A stretch of 64,000 bases of DNA from Planctomyces sp. GTDB taxonomy: Bacteria; Planctomycetota; Planctomycetia; Planctomycetales; Planctomycetaceae. Numbering within the stretch: position 1 is the first letter of the stretch; the number at the start of each line of letters is the position of its first letter. The notes beneath the pieces are model-generated. The model was not told the origin of the DNA. It saw nothing but the letters and a program-made list of their open reading frames with translations, and did no database searches. The stretch spans positions 25,068-89,067 of the forward strand of contig JAHBXW010000022.1 of NCBI GenBank assembly GCA_019636235.1, in the 5' to 3' direction. Made by a program: the position numbers and the translations under genes. This document shows, one piece after another, positions 26,135 through 35,467 of this stretch.

Positions 26135-27568
26135 TCACTTCGCCGGCTTCCGCTTCGGCCGGTACACGTGCGTCGCCTGCGCGAACGCCGCCTCCGCCGA
26201 CTCCATGATCGTTTCCGAAAGCGTCGGATGCGCGTGGATGCTCTCCGCCAGATCCCGCGCCACCGCCGCCGTCTCCACCGCCAGAACCCCCTCGGCAATC
26301 AGCTCCCCCGCACCCGGACCGACAATCCCCACGCCCAACACCCGGTCCGTCTTCGGCTCGAACAGCAGCTTCGTGAGGCCTTCCGTACGGCCCAGCGTCT
26401 GAGCGCGCCCCGAGGCCGCCCACGGAAACCGCACCACATTCACCTCGAGCTTCTGCTCTTTCGCCTGCGTCTCCGTCAGCCCGCACCAGGCAATCTCCGG
26501 ATCGGTGAACACGACCGCGGGAATCGCCACGTTGTCGAACATCGCCGGCTCGCCCAACAGCGTCTCGATCGCCACCTTGGCCTCCCGCGTCGCCTTGTGC
26601 GCCAGCATCGGCTCTCCGGCGACGTCTCCGATCGCCAGAATGTGCGGATCGGCCGTCCGCATGTTGCGGTCGACTTCGATGAATCCGCGATCCGTCACTC
26701 GGGCTTTCGTCTTTTCAAGCCCGATGCCCTTGCCGTTCGGAGTGCGGCCGACCGACACCAGCACGCGGTCGAATGTCTGCGGCGATTCGACTCCCTCTCC
26801 CTGCAGGTCGGCGACGATCCCCTCGGGAGTTGCCTTCAGACTGGCCACCTTCGTGTTCACATGGATGGCCGCGAACTGCGCCGCCAGCCGCTTCTGCAGC
26901 GGATTGACGAGATCGCGATCCGCTCCCGTCAGGATCTGCGGCAGCATCTCGACGACCGTCACCTGCGAGCCCAGCGCCGAATACACCGAACCCATCTCCA
27001 GGCCGATATAGCCGCCGCCGATCACCAGCAGCCGACCGGGAATGTCGGGCAGCTCCAGCGCCCCGGTCGAGTCCATGACCCGCGGATCGCCGATGTTGAA
27101 GATCGGCGGCATCGCCGGCCGCGAGCCGACCGCCACAATCGCGTAGTCGAACTCGACCGTCTCCCGCTTGCCGTCGGCGTGCTCGAGCTCGACGGACGTC
27201 GAACTCGCGAACGTGCCCCGGGCCTGAACCAGCTTGACGCCCCGCGCGCGGCACAGCTCCCTGATGCCGCCCGTCAGCTTGCCGACCACTCCCGACTTGA
27301 AGGATCGCAGCTGGTCGAGATTGATCTCCGGCTCGGAATACTTCAGCCCCCACTCGGCGGCCTCCCGCGCCTCGTGAATCAGCTTGGCCACATGCAGCAG
27401 CGCCTTCGAGGGAATGCAGCCCCGGTTCAGGCAGACGCCCCCCGGCTGCGGGTCCTGGTCGACGAGCGTCACGTCCAGGCCGTGGTCCGCGGCCTCGAAC
27501 GCGGCCGGATATCCGCCGGGTCCGCCGCCCAGCACGAGGAGCTTCTTCTTCGAGGGGGAGTCAGCCAT
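26135..27568 (-). CDS. lpdA: Dihydrolipoyl dehydrogenase (E3)
   Basis: 477-residue FAD-disulphide oxidoreductase that reoxidises dihydrolipoamide of 2-oxoacid dehydrogenase complexes with NAD+. FAD site [19 protein letters not shown] near the N-terminus; redox-active disulphide in [20 protein letters not shown] site [21 protein letters not shown]; second FAD contact [19 protein letters not shown]-terminal catalytic His-Glu in [12 protein letters not shown]. Length is normal for E3. ATG at 27568 gives a standard start. No E1 or E2 gene is adjacent. A perfect TATAAT lies about 120 bp upstream. The neighbouring zinc-ribbon gene is divergent. Confidence 0.95.
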   Translation of the reverse strand: MADSPSKKKLLVLGGGPGGYPAAFEAADHGLDVTLVDQDPQPGGVCLNRGCIPSKALLHVAKLIHEAREAAEWGLKYSEPEINLDQLRSFKSGVVGKLTGGIRELCRARGVKLVQARGTFASSTSVELEHADGKRETVEFDYAIVAVGSRPAMPPIFNIGDPRVMDSTGALELPDIPGRLLVIGGGYIGLEMGSVYSALGSQVTVVEMLPQILTGADRDLVNPLQKRLAAQFAAIHVNTKVASLKATPEGIVADLQGEGVESPQTFDRVLVSVGRTPNGKGIGLEKTKARVTDRGFIEVDRNMRTADPHILAIGDVAGEPMLAHKATREAKVAIETLLGEPAMFDNVAIPAVVFTDPEIAWCGLTETQAKEQKLEVNVVRFPWAASGRAQTLGRTEGLTKLLFEPKTDRVLGVGIVGPGAGELIAEGVLAVETAAVARDLAESIHAHPTLSETIMESAEAAFAQATHVYRPKRKPAK

Positions 27569-27685
27569 ATCGGATGGGCGTCGATCAGGGTCGGTGAGTG
27601 TGCGGGAAGGCCCGGAAGTCGCGGAGAATAGGGGATCGGGCGACGTCCCTCCAACGCTCGGGCATCGGCGGCGCCGCGACAGTGC

Positions 27686-27714
27686 ATTATACTCGGGGAG
27701 GAGATCGGGACTGA
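27686..27714 (-). promoter_or_regulatory. Possible lpd promoter (-10 TATAAT)
   Basis: A perfect TATAAT is read on the minus strand at 27691-27686, 118 bp before the lpd ATG. The -35 region (TCAGTC at 17 nt) is poor. The same bases read TATACT on the plus strand at 27688-27693 and could serve the divergent gene. Confidence 0.4.
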
Positions 27715-27772
27715 CCGATCCGGGGACGACGGTTGGAGCGTTGCCGTCGACGACAGATCCGCAGGAGTCGAC

Positions 27773-28348
27773 ATGCGCGGTCCGGGGTTGAGGTCGAGGA
27801 ATGTCGTGCATCGCCTGTGGCGCTGCCCCGCCTGCGGGTACGAGCGGCGAGTGGGGCAGCAGGCGACTTCAGTGGAGTGCGCGTGCCACGATCCGCCGCG
27901 GATGATGAAGCTGATCGAGGGGCAGCGCGTCGTGCGACCGGAGCCGCGACCTGTGGCGCGGTTCATCGACGAAGCGGACCTGCCGCCGGACGATTCCCCG
28001 CCGCGACCGGCGCCGCCAGTTCCGCCCCTCCCGGTTCAACCCGTCGAGCCAGTTCAGGCCGTCGAGGCGGCGCCGCCGGAGCCCGCTGAATCTCGCGCGC
28101 CAACGGCCGTCTCTCCGCCGCCGCAGATCACGTCTCCCGCCAGCGAGCCGCTGGAGCCCGGCCAGGGCGCGGAGACGCGCGGCAAGCGTCGCCGGAACCG
28201 TCGCGGAAAGAAGGTTCTGGATGAAACCGGAAGCGCGGCCCCGTCGACGGCCGCGGACGCCACGTCGGAGGCGGCAATCGAGCCCGTGGTGGAACCGCCG
28301 TCAAAGCCGTTCACGGACAGTTTCGGCGTGGGTATCGACGAGGTGTGA
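27773..28348 (+). CDS. Zinc-ribbon protein with Pro/Ala-rich linker, function unknown
   Basis: 191 residues. The N-terminus has a ribbon-like Cys set in [16 protein letters not shown] and [10 protein letters not shown], then a short ordered stretch ([16 protein letters not shown]). From residue about 60 it is mostly Pro/Ala/Glu with an Arg/Lys-rich patch ([13 protein letters not shown]) near 145, and a C-terminal SFGVGIDEV. The basic patch could bind nucleic acid, but that is a guess. No signal peptide. It is divergent from lpd, with about 200 bp between. Confidence 0.7.
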   Translation: MRGPGLRSRNVVHRLWRCPACGYERRVGQQATSVECACHDPPRMMKLIEGQRVVRPEPRPVARFIDEADLPPDDSPPRPAPPVPPLPVQPVEPVQAVEAAPPEPAESRAPTAVSPPPQITSPASEPLEPGQGAETRGKRRRNRRGKKVLDETGSAAPSTAADATSEAAIEPVVEPPSKPFTDSFGVGIDEV

Positions 28349-28612
28349 CGCCCGGACAGCCTGGAGGCGAACCACGCCGTCTTTCCGAAAGCCGCCGCGG
28401 TCCGCGCGATGACGGCAAAAGGGTTCAAGGCGTCCCGCCGGGTGGTCCGATGAAGTCAGTCCTTCCCGGGGGGACGGCAGGAGCGGCTTGCGCCTCCGGT
28501 TCGCTTTCGTTTCCCGCGCCGGCCGTTTAGCCTGTTTTCAGGACCGCCGGCCGACAAGCCCGCGTGGCGCCGCGTTTCACGTCTCTGTCCGTCGAGCTAA
28601 GGATCATTCCGC

Positions 28613-29989
28613 ATGCGTCTGCCCGCTTCCCGCAGAGAATTCATGAAGGCTTCGTCGGCCCTCGGGGCCGCACTGTTTGTCGGCGGCCCCGCGACCCGCA
28701 CCGTGCTGGCGCAGGCGCGTTCCGCCAATGAGCGAGTCCGTTACGCCTGCATTGGCGTCGGCGGCAAGGGGGACAGCGACTCGAACGACGCGGCTCAGCA
28801 CGGCGACGTCGTGGCCGTGTGCGATGTCGACTCGACCACGCTGAACGACAAGGCCCAGAAGCTGGAGAGCCGCACGAAGGTCAAGCCGGCGACCTACGCC
28901 GACTTTCGCAAACTGCTCGACGAGATGAAGGACAAGATCGACGCCGTCACGGTGTCGACGCCCGACCACTGCCATGCCCATGCGGCCGCCTTGGCGATGA
29001 AGATGGGCAAGGCCTGTTTCTGCCAGAAGCCGTTGACGCACAGCGTCTGGGAGGCTCGGCGGCTGCAGGAGATCGCCGCGGAAATGGACGTGGCGACGAG
29101 CATGGGCAACCAGGGCACTCAGGAACGGGCGCTCCGCGAAGCGGCCGCCATCCTCAAGGCGGGCCATCTGGGCCAGCCCAAAGAAGTGCACGTCACGACG
29201 AACCGGCCGGTGTGGCCGCAGGGGGGGCCGCGTTCGGCATCGAAGAACCCGCCGGCCAATCTGGACTGGAATCTGTGGCTGGGACCGGCGCCGATTCGCC
29301 CATACGCCGACAACTACCACACGTTCGCCTGGCGCGGCTGGTGGGACTTCGGCACGGGCGCCCTCGGCGACATGGCCTGCCACACCTTCAACATGCCCTA
29401 CATGGGCGTCGGCCTGAAGGACCCGGTCTCCATCCAGGCCACCTGCTCCGGCCACAACGGCGACAGCTATCCGCAGAGCTCGAAGATCAAGTTCGAGTTT
29501 CCGGAAGCCGAGGGGCGCGGCCCCGTCACCGTCTGGTGGTATGACGGCGGCAACGAGCCGGACGAATCGATCGTCGGCAGCTACAAGTTCAAGCGAGGCG
29601 GAGACGGCAAGACCACTGGCGCGGTGATCGTCTGCGAAAAGGGCATCCTGTACTCGTGGGGCGACTACGGCGGCGACTTCGTCGTGCTGTCGCCCGAGGG
29701 GCAGCCGATCGACAAGCCGAAGGTCGAATACGAGCGTTCGCCCGGCCACTTCACCGAGTTCCATGAGTCGGTCACTGGCGAGCGGAAGCGCGCCGTGGGG
29801 AACTTCGAGAACTACTCCGGCCGGCTGACCGAAACGATCCTGCTGGGCAACCTCGCTGTGTGGGCGGCGGCGACCGGCGAGAGCAAGGTCATCGAGTGGG
29901 ACGCGAAGACGCTCACGCCGACGAACGCTCCGGAGGTCGAGCAGATCGTCCAGCGCGGCTACCGCAAGGGATACCAGGACATCCTCTGA
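28613..29989 (+). CDS. Tat-exported Gfo/Idh/MocA family oxidoreductase
   Basis: 458 residues. The N-terminus SRREFMKASSALGAALFVGG is a twin-arginine signal, so the enzyme is folded with its cofactor before export. The Rossmann part follows (VRYACIGVGGKGDSDSN), with VVAVCDVDSTTL, VTVSTPDHCHAHAALA-like sequence and KACFCQKPLTHSVWEA, the family's EKP-like motif (here QKP). The C-terminal beta domain has FGTGALGDMACHTFNMPYM. These enzymes oxidise or epimerise sugars with bound NAD(P), and exported members are very numerous in Planctomycetes. AAGGA lies 9 nt upstream of the ATG. A strong hairpin follows the gene. Confidence 0.9.
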   Translation: MRLPASRREFMKASSALGAALFVGGPATRTVLAQARSANERVRYACIGVGGKGDSDSNDAAQHGDVVAVCDVDSTTLNDKAQKLESRTKVKPATYADFRKLLDEMKDKIDAVTVSTPDHCHAHAAALAMKMGKACFCQKPLTHSVWEARRLQEIAAEMDVATSMGNQGTQERALREAAAILKAGHLGQPKEVHVTTNRPVWPQGGPRSASKNPPANLDWNLWLGPAPIRPYADNYHTFAWRGWWDFGTGALGDMACHTFNMPYMGVGLKDPVSIQATCSGHNGDSYPQSSKIKFEFPEAEGRGPVTVWWYDGGNEPDESIVGSYKFKRGGDGKTTGAVIVCEKGILYSWGDYGGDFVVLSPEGQPIDKPKVEYERSPGHFTEFHESVTGERKRAVGNFENYSGRLTETILLGNLAVWAAATGESKVIEWDAKTLTPTNAPEVEQIVQRGYRKGYQDIL

Positions 29990-30018
29990 GTTCCCGGAAC
30001 GCTCTGGCTGCAATTCTC

Positions 30019-30050
30019 GCGGCCCCGGCGGTTACGACTGCCGGGGCCGC
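30019..30050 (+). terminator. Terminator-like hairpin after the Gfo/Idh/MocA gene
   Basis: GCGGCCCCGGC (30019-30029) and GCCGGGGCCGC (30040-30050) form a perfect 11-bp stem with a 10-nt loop, 29 bp after the stop. No T-run follows, so termination strength is uncertain. Confidence 0.6.
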
Positions 30051-30158
30051 TGTGCTGCGCGGACCTGGAACCTGGCTCGCCCCGAGAGGCCGTGAACGCC
30101 TGCGAGACAGTGGCGTGAAACTCCATCAGCGCGCCGTTCGGCCCTGGCCCCTTGCGTG

Positions 30159-30228
30159 TTTTTCGTTGTTTTCGTGGTTCTGCTTCGCGCGTTCAAAGAC
30201 GGGTTTGAACCACGAAAGGCACGAAAGA
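30159..30228. repeat. Inverted repeat with CACGAAA units
   Basis: The left arm (30159-30180) reads TTTTTCGTTGTTTTCGTGGTTC and the right arm (30207-30228) GAACCACGAAAGGCACGAAAGA. They pair over most of 22 bp with an inner TTCAAA/TTTGAA pair as well. It is visibly richer in A/T than its surroundings. It looks like a small palindromic intergenic repeat of the REP or MITE kind; only one copy is in the window. Confidence 0.6.
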
Positions 30229-30304
30229 ATCGATAGGCTTCATGGAGCGGACCGCCCGGCTCCTAGCAATGAGCCCGCCGCCTGGCCGTGGGCCGAACGC
30301 CTGC

Positions 30305-30745
30305 TCAGTCGTCCTTCTTCCGCGGCGTGCGGCTGCGGCGCAGCGGTCCCGCGCCAGCGCCGGAAGCCCCCTCCTGCTCCGGCACATCTTCGAGTGCCTT
30401 GCGGACGGCCTCCAGCAGCACGTCCATCGAGAACGGCTTTCGCAGATAGTCGACGACGCCCAGCATCTCCGCGTATGCCTTGTGCCGTCCCCCCTCGTTG
30501 GCCGTGATCATGATGACCTTCGGCGGGGACTCCAGCGTCTTCAGAAACTCCAGCACCGGAAAGCCGCCCAGCCGCGGCATCATCATGTCGGTGATCACCA
30601 GCTCGGGGCGCTCCGCCTCGATCAGCCGCTGTCCTTCAATGCCGTTGGGCGCGGTCAGCACCTGGTAGCCGGCCGCTTCCAGAACTCCCGAAAGCGTGGA
30701 GCTGATCTCCCGGTCGTCTTCAATCAGCAGCAGTCGTCTGGGCAT
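30305..30745 (-). CDS. Single-domain response regulator (CheY-like)
   Basis: 146 residues, mostly one receiver domain. The acidic pair is in [10 protein letters not shown], the phosphorylated Asp in [14 protein letters not shown], the conserved Thr region in VIMITANEG, and the Lys in [10 protein letters not shown] basic Gly/Ser/Arg tail of about 28 residues follows ([12 protein letters not shown]). There is no output domain, so it probably acts by protein contact. No histidine kinase gene is in the window. It lies downstream of the EutN-like gene on the same strand. Confidence 0.92.
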   Translation of the reverse strand: MPRRLLLIEDDREISSTLSGVLEAAGYQVLTAPNGIEGQRLIEAERPELVITDMMMPRLGGFPVLEFLKTLESPPKVIMITANEGGRHKAYAEMLGVVDYLRKPFSMDVLLEAVRKALEDVPEQEGASGAGAGPLRRSRTPRKKDD

Positions 30746-30835
30746 GGAGCAAGGGGGCCGTAGGCGGGGGCGGGCGTCGTCGGAGTGCAGCGCGGACCCG
30801 TGAGCCGCCGGAACCGATGGGCGGCGCGCCGCTGG

Positions 30836-31120
30836 TCACGGCTCCAAGTGTATCGTATCGAGGATTGCGGCGCAGTACGCGTCGATCGGTTTCTGGTCGG
30901 GATGAAACGGACCCGCCGCCTCCGCTCCCTCGCTGATGGCGATCATCTGCCCCTCGGTCGCCCCCAGTTCGTCATAGACGATCAGTTCTTCGCTGACGCC
31001 CGCCGGATCGCCGCGCAGCCCCGCCAACGAAAACGGCTCGACGACCAGCCACCGCGCGCCGCGGACCGACTCCTCGCCGCGCGACAGCGTCAGTTTTCCA
31101 ATCACCCGTCCGATCCGCAT
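30836..31120 (-). CDS. EutN/CcmL-type microcompartment vertex protein (BMC-P)
   Basis: 94 residues, the normal size for BMC-P. MRIGRVIGKLTLSR at the N-terminus, GARWLVVEPFSL, ELIVYDELGATEGQMIAISEG and the C-terminal DAYCAAILDTIHLE match the family, which forms the pentamers that cap the vertices of bacterial microcompartments. No BMC-H shell gene or typical encapsulated enzyme is present, so it is an orphan copy. It is on the same strand as the MFS-dehydrogenase-aldo/keto reductase genes, 51 bp after the last, and may be transcribed with them. Confidence 0.88.
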   Translation of the reverse strand: MRIGRVIGKLTLSRGEESVRGARWLVVEPFSLAGLRGDPAGVSEELIVYDELGATEGQMIAISEGAEAAGPFHPDQKPIDAYCAAILDTIHLEP

Positions 31121-31171
31121 GCCGCGCGTCCTGATTGCCGTTTCCCTCTGGGTGGCCCCAATGGCTGCGAA

Positions 31172-32197
31172 TCATAGCGGCTGGGCCTGGGAATCTCCCG
31201 CAGGCGAGTCCCGTACGAGCGCATCGACGCAGTCCGCAAGCCGCGCCAACTCGGCCGGGGACCACGGCCCCTGTTCCGCGATCCGCGCCGCCTCGTCGAC
31301 ATGCGCCACGTCGCCAAACCCCAGAATCGCCGAAGCCGCCTCCGGCTGCGACAGCACGAATCGCAGCGAGGCCGCGGCCGGGGGAAAGTCGGGCAGCGCC
31401 CGGGCGAGCGCCGCCGCCCGCCGCCGGTCCCGTTCGTACAGCGCCGCAGGAAAGAACGGCGTCTTGAGCGTATGAGCGCTCGGCGGGGCATCCAGCAGCG
31501 CGCCTCCGGCGAAGACGCGAATGGCGAAGATCCCCATCTTCCGCCGATGCGCCTCCCGCAGGAAGCCGCCATAGTCCGGCTCGCGAAACCCCCGGGGTGC
31601 ATCGACCAGCGCACTGGGATTCAGCAGATGCACCGGCGCCTGAATCGTCGCGAACGCCCCGGAACGCAGGACCTCCCGCAGCGATTCCGGATCGCCGATG
31701 CCCGTCAGCCCCAGGTGGCCGACCAGCCCTTCCGACCGGAGTTCCTCGAACGACTCCAGCACGCCCCCGGGGCCGAGGATGTCGTCGGGCGTGACGGAAG
31801 TCGGCTCGTCGTTGCGGCGCGCGGTGATGGAATTGTGCAACTGGATGAGCGTGACGCGCGGCCGCCGCAGCCGGCCGAGGCTGGCTGCGAACGAACGGCG
31901 AATTTGTGCGGGAATGCTCTCGGCGCGAGCGAGGTCGAGCCGCACTTTCGTCGCGACGTGCGCCGTCCCGGCGGGATCAACGGCGGCAAGCGCCGCGCCG
32001 AGACAACTCTCCGAGCGTCCCGCCCCATACCCCGCGGCCGTATCGAACCAGTTAATTCCCAGCGCGATCGCCCGCGCGACGACATCCGTCTGCCGGTCCA
32101 GTTCGTCCCCCGTCATCAGACCGGACACCGGCCCTGCGCCGAACGAGATTTCCGAGACCTCCAGACCCGTGCCGCCCAGCGGCCGACGTCGCATCAT
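31172..32197 (-). CDS. Aldo/keto reductase
   Basis: 341 residues, (beta/alpha)8 reductase of the D-threo-aldose 1-dehydrogenase-like group. Signature parts: RRRPLGGTGLEVSEISFGAG, then INWFDTAAGYGAGRSE with the catalytic Asp and Tyr, the Lys in VATKVRLD and the His in LIQLHN; later LVGHLGLTGIG and the cofactor-loop region AILGFGDVAHVDEAA. It should use NADP(H) on a sugar or other carbonyl. The ATG at 32197 overlaps the TGA of the upstream dehydrogenase (ATGATG/TGA), showing translational coupling. A longer in-frame reading is shadow of that gene. Confidence 0.88.
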   Translation of the reverse strand: MMRRRPLGGTGLEVSEISFGAGPVSGLMTGDELDRQTDVVARAIALGINWFDTAAGYGAGRSESCLGAALAAVDPAGTAHVATKVRLDLARAESIPAQIRRSFAASLGRLRRPRVTLIQLHNSITARRNDEPTSVTPDDILGPGGVLESFEELRSEGLVGHLGLTGIGDPESLREVLRSGAFATIQAPVHLLNPSALVDAPRGFREPDYGGFLREAHRRKMGIFAIRVFAGGALLDAPPSAHTLKTPFFPAALYERDRRRAAALARALPDFPPAAASLRFVLSQPEAASAILGFGDVAHVDEAARIAEQGPWSPAELARLADCVDALVRDSPAGDSQAQPL

Positions 32198-33075
32198 CCT
32201 TCGCCTCGCACGTCCGTCTCCGGTTGGAACGCCTTGAGGATGGCACTGTTGTCGAGATCGCCGCAGCCCTGCTGCTCGAGTTCTTCGAGCAACTGCTCGT
32301 GAACGGTCGAGAGGGGCAGTCGGGCGGCGAGGCGGCGGCCCATGTCGAGGATCAGCCGGACGTCCTTGTGGTGCTGAGACAGCCGGGCGTGCGGGGTGAA
32401 GTCGCCCGTCAGCATCTTCTCGCCTTTGACGTCCATCACCCGGGAAAACGCCGGTCCGGTGCGGAGGATGTCGAGCGCCGTCTGCGGATCGAAGCCCACC
32501 GCCCGGGCGAAGGCCAGCCCCTCGGCGAGGGCCGCCCGGTTCAGGCCCAGGACCAGATTCACGACCAGCTTCATCCGCGCCCCCGCCCCCCAGTCGCCGA
32601 CATGGTAAACCTCGGCTGCGAAGCTCCGCAGGAGGGTCTCGCAATCGGCGACGGTCTCCGCTGGTCCGCCGACGAGCACCACGGCCTCGCCATCGCGGAT
32701 CTGGACACTCGACCCGGCGATCGTCGCGTCCAGGTAGCGGGCTCCGCAGGCCGCCAGACGATGGGCGATGCCAGCCATCTGTTCCGGATCCCCGGTCGTC
32801 GTGTCGACGACGGTCTTCCCCGCCAGGTGCGGCGCCACGGCGTCCAGCACCCCCGCGACGATCTCCGACGTCGGCAGGCTGATGACGACGATGTCCGCCA
32901 CGTCGAACACCTGGTCGGCGTTCGGGGCGGCGCGGGCCGTCAGCGCCGACAGCGGTCCCAGCCGCTCGGCCACGATGTCGAACCCGATCACTTCCCAACC
33001 GTGGAATACGAACCGCTCCATCAGGGCGCTGCCCACGAGCCCCACGCCCACCAGACCGATGCGTTTGTGCGGCAT
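32194..33075 (-). CDS. 3-hydroxyisobutyrate dehydrogenase-type NAD(P) oxidoreductase
   Basis: 293 residues of the beta-hydroxyacid dehydrogenase family. Rossmann GLVGVGLVGSALMERFVFHG, VIGFDIVAERL, then DIVVISLPTSEIV, substrate-binding TIAGSSVQIRDGEAVVLVGG, and catalytic Lys in GAGARMKLVVNLVLGLN. Members oxidise 3-hydroxyisobutyrate, tartronate semialdehyde, 6-phosphogluconate-like or other 3-hydroxyacids; the exact substrate is not clear. ATG 33075 starts 2 bp after the MFS stop (33077), and its stop overlaps the start of the aldo/keto reductase, so the three genes form an operon for uptake and oxidation of a sugar acid or similar compound. Confidence 0.88.
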   Translation of the reverse strand: MPHKRIGLVGVGLVGSALMERFVFHGWEVIGFDIVAERLGPLSALTARAAPNADQVFDVADIVVISLPTSEIVAGVLDAVAPHLAGKTVVDTTTGDPEQMAGIAHRLAACGARYLDATIAGSSVQIRDGEAVVLVGGPAETVADCETLLRSFAAEVYHVGDWGAGARMKLVVNLVLGLNRAALAEGLAFARAVGFDPQTALDILRTGPAFSRVMDVKGEKMLTGDFTPHARLSQHHKDVRLILDMGRRLAARLPLSTVHEQLLEELEQQGCGDLDNSAILKAFQPETDVRGEG

Positions 33076-33076
33076 C

Positions 33077-34408
33077 TCAGTCTCCGAGGCTGGCGCTGTC
33101 CGTCCGCGGTGCGAACAGCACAATGATCATCCCCAGGGCGTATATCATCCCTGTCCACAGCCCGATCCGCGCGTAGTCGCCGCCGAAGGCCTGCAGCAGC
33201 GAACTGGTCCCCAGCACGACGATGGCCGCCACGACCCGCCCGCTGTTGAACGAAATCCCCGCTCCCGTTGCGCGGACGCGCGTCGGGAACAGTTCCGGCA
33301 GGTACAGCGGCAGCCACCCGAAATAGATCACGCCGATCAGCCCGAACGCGAACGACGCGGCATAAAAACCCGGATCCAGTGGATGCATCCGCCCGAACAC
33401 GATCGTGCTCGCCGCCAGCGACAGCAGGCTGATCAGAAAATACGTCGTCCGCCGGCCCAGCAGAGCCGCCAGCAGTCCGCCCAGCAGACTCCCCAGCACG
33501 GCCCCGCTGGAACGCGATACGATCGTCCAGGCCTTCGACTTCTGAGCAGTGCGGCCACGCGCCGCCGCGCTGCCGGCGGTCGCGTCCCCAGGCAGGGCCG
33601 CGGCCGCCTTTCCCGCCGCCTGATCGCTCCACGGCACGATCCACTGCGCGTTCGCCGCCGTGCCGATGACCGGAACAGCGCCCAGCAGAACGCCCATGAT
33701 GAGCCGTCCACGCAGCGGCGGTTGCAGCAGTTCCTTCAGGGGATCCGCCGAATCCGAGCGGGCCGCGCGACGCGCGCGCAGCCAGCGCACCGACTCCGGA
33801 ACGCTGGTCAGGCACCATGCGCCGATCAACGCCGGCGCCGCCCCCGCCAGCAGCACCCAGCGCCAGGACCCCGGCGCCACGGCCGACATCAGCCCCAGCC
33901 CTCCCATCAGCACCTGTCCCACGTTGGCCGCCGTCCCCAGTACGCCCGCCAGCAACGGTCTCGAGGCGCCCGGCCAGGCCTCGGCGACCAGCGCCATCGT
34001 GTTCGGCCACGCGCCCCCCACTCCCAGGCAGGCCAGAAACCGCAGCACCAGCAACTGCTCGGGCGTCTCGGCGACGTAGCTCGCCCCCGTGAACGTCGAG
34101 TAGCACAGCACGCTCATCGCCAGCGACCACGTGCGACCCCGCCGGTCTCCCAGCCAGCCGAACAGCCAACCGCCCGCGGCCGCGCCGAACAGGAACGCCG
34201 CCTGGTACCGCGCGAACCACAATGTGATGTCCCGCTCCTCGGTCGTCGCCCCCAGCAGGTCCTGCATCGCCGCGCGATGAATCAGCACAAACAACGCGAT
34301 CTCGAAACCGGCGAACATCCAGCCGACGAATGCCGCGGCCAGCACCGTTCGCCGTTGCCCGCCGGAAAGCTCCGGAACGTCGTCAGTTTCGGCCATCGCG
34401 TCGCTCAT
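33077..34408 (-). CDS. MFS transporter of the sugar/acid type
   Basis: 443 residues with 12 predicted spans. Typical MFS markers: GWLFGWLGDRRGR between spans 2 and 3, LGVGGAWPNTMALVAEAWPG near span 4-5 and LPELFPTRVRATGAG near spans 10-11. The central loop (SDQAAGKAAAALPGDATAG) is long. The family transports sugars, sugar acids or aromatic acids with protons. It is the first gene of the apparent catabolic operon that continues with the dehydrogenase and aldo/keto reductase, so its substrate is probably what they oxidise. Confidence 0.87.
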   Translation of the reverse strand: MSDAMAETDDVPELSGGQRRTVLAAAFVGWMFAGFEIALFVLIHRAAMQDLLGATTEERDITLWFARYQAAFLFGAAAGGWLFGWLGDRRGRTWSLAMSVLCYSTFTGASYVAETPEQLLVLRFLACLGVGGAWPNTMALVAEAWPGASRPLLAGVLGTAANVGQVLMGGLGLMSAVAPGSWRWVLLAGAAPALIGAWCLTSVPESVRWLRARRAARSDSADPLKELLQPPLRGRLIMGVLLGAVPVIGTAANAQWIVPWSDQAAGKAAAALPGDATAGSAAARGRTAQKSKAWTIVSRSSGAVLGSLLGGLLAALLGRRTTYFLISLLSLAASTIVFGRMHPLDPGFYAASFAFGLIGVIYFGWLPLYLPELFPTRVRATGAGISFNSGRVVAAIVVLGTSSLLQAFGGDYARIGLWTGMIYALGMIIVLFAPRTDSASLGD

Positions 34409-34549
34409 GTCGGACCACAGGCGGCGACCGCAGCGAATGCCCGATCCGTGGAGCTGCTGTCGCTGTGGATACCCGACCGCCAGCGGCGACGCAATCCTGC
34501 GGCGCGGACGGCTGGACAGGCGTACGGTGCGAACGACCGCCTCCGGGAA

Positions 34550-35437
34550 TCAGCGAGGCCCGCTGGCGACGCCCGGCTTTGCCGGGGGCTCCAGACGCAG
34601 CCGCGCCTGCTGAGCCTCCGCCAGCAACGCCGTCAGTTCCCGCTCTCCGCCCGACTGCAGCAGCGCGTCGGCGGCATCCAGCGTCCGCCGGTAGGCCGCC
34701 AGCGCCGACCGCACGGCGTCCCGGTTCAGCATCAGAATCGACGACCACAGCTTCGGATCGCTCGCGGCGATGCGCGTTGAGTCGCGAAACCCCGTCGCGG
34801 CGAATGGAATGTCGTTCCCCTCCAGCAGGGACGCCAGCGCATAGGCCGCCAGATGCGGCAGATGGCTGGTCCGCGCGAGGATCGCATCATGATCGTCGGC
34901 CGGCATGACGAGAACGCGCATGCCGAGCGCGGTCCAGAATGCCCGGATTTCGTCGACCATGTCCGAGGGCGTTGATTCCTCGGGCGTCACGACGCACACG
35001 CGGTCTTGAAGCTGGACCTCATGCGCGTGTTCGTGCCCGCGTTTCTCCGACCCGGCCAGCGGATGTGCGCCGACGAACCGCGGAACGTCTCGAAGGTTCC
35101 GCGTGATGGCAGCTTTAACGCTCCCCGCGTCGGTGATCAGGCGCGGGCCGCCGCCGGAGACGAGCAGCGACCGCACATCGGCCTCGATGCGGTCGACCGG
35201 CGTGCAGATGACGGCCAGGCCGACGTTCCGCAGGCCCTCGGGGGACGTCAGCGCCTCGTCAATGACGCCCGAATGCCGGGCTGCCGCCAGCCGCGCCGGA
35301 TCGCGCCCCAGTCCCACAATATGCGCGGCTGCTCCCTGCCGCCGCGCCTCGCGCGCAATCGCGGCCCCCATCAGGCCCACGCCCACGATGGCCAGGGTCT
35401 CGCAGTGGAATTCCGGTGCGTCGGTTCGCGGCGGCAT
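34550..35437 (-). CDS. tyrA: Prephenate dehydrogenase
   Basis: 295 residues; converts prephenate to 4-hydroxyphenylpyruvate with NAD+ in tyrosine synthesis. NAD site LAIVGVGLMGAAIAREARRQ, then AVICTPVDRI, TDAGSVKAAI, the substrate-binding FVGAHPLAGSEKRGHEHA, and ARTSHLPHLAAYALASLL followed by GFRDSTRIAASDPKLW, all standard for the TyrA family. There is no fused chorismate mutase or ACT domain. ATG 35437 opens the gene. The next gene on the strand, upstream, is the AI-2E-type permease, 30 bp away. No other aromatic pathway gene is in the window. Confidence 0.92.
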   Translation of the reverse strand: MPPRTDAPEFHCETLAIVGVGLMGAAIAREARRQGAAAHIVGLGRDPARLAAARHSGVIDEALTSPEGLRNVGLAVICTPVDRIEADVRSLLVSGGGPRLITDAGSVKAAITRNLRDVPRFVGAHPLAGSEKRGHEHAHEVQLQDRVCVVTPEESTPSDMVDEIRAFWTALGMRVLVMPADDHDAILARTSHLPHLAAYALASLLEGNDIPFAATGFRDSTRIAASDPKLWSSILMLNRDAVRSALAAYRRTLDAADALLQSGGERELTALLAEAQQARLRLEPPAKPGVASGPR

Positions 35438-35467
35438 GCCGCGGATTGTACAGCACCCGGAAGGACG

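Larger units (their letters stand above)
29990..30304. other. 315-bp spacer with a hairpin and an A/T-rich inverted repeat
   Basis: Contains the hairpin at 30019-30050 and the inverted repeat at 30159-30228, both listed separately. No gene seen. Confidence 0.6.

Noticed and set aside
31172..32998. 608-codon reading of the aldo/keto reductase
   Set aside because: The first 267 codons are an out-of-frame shadow of the upstream dehydrogenase; the real start is ATG 32197.
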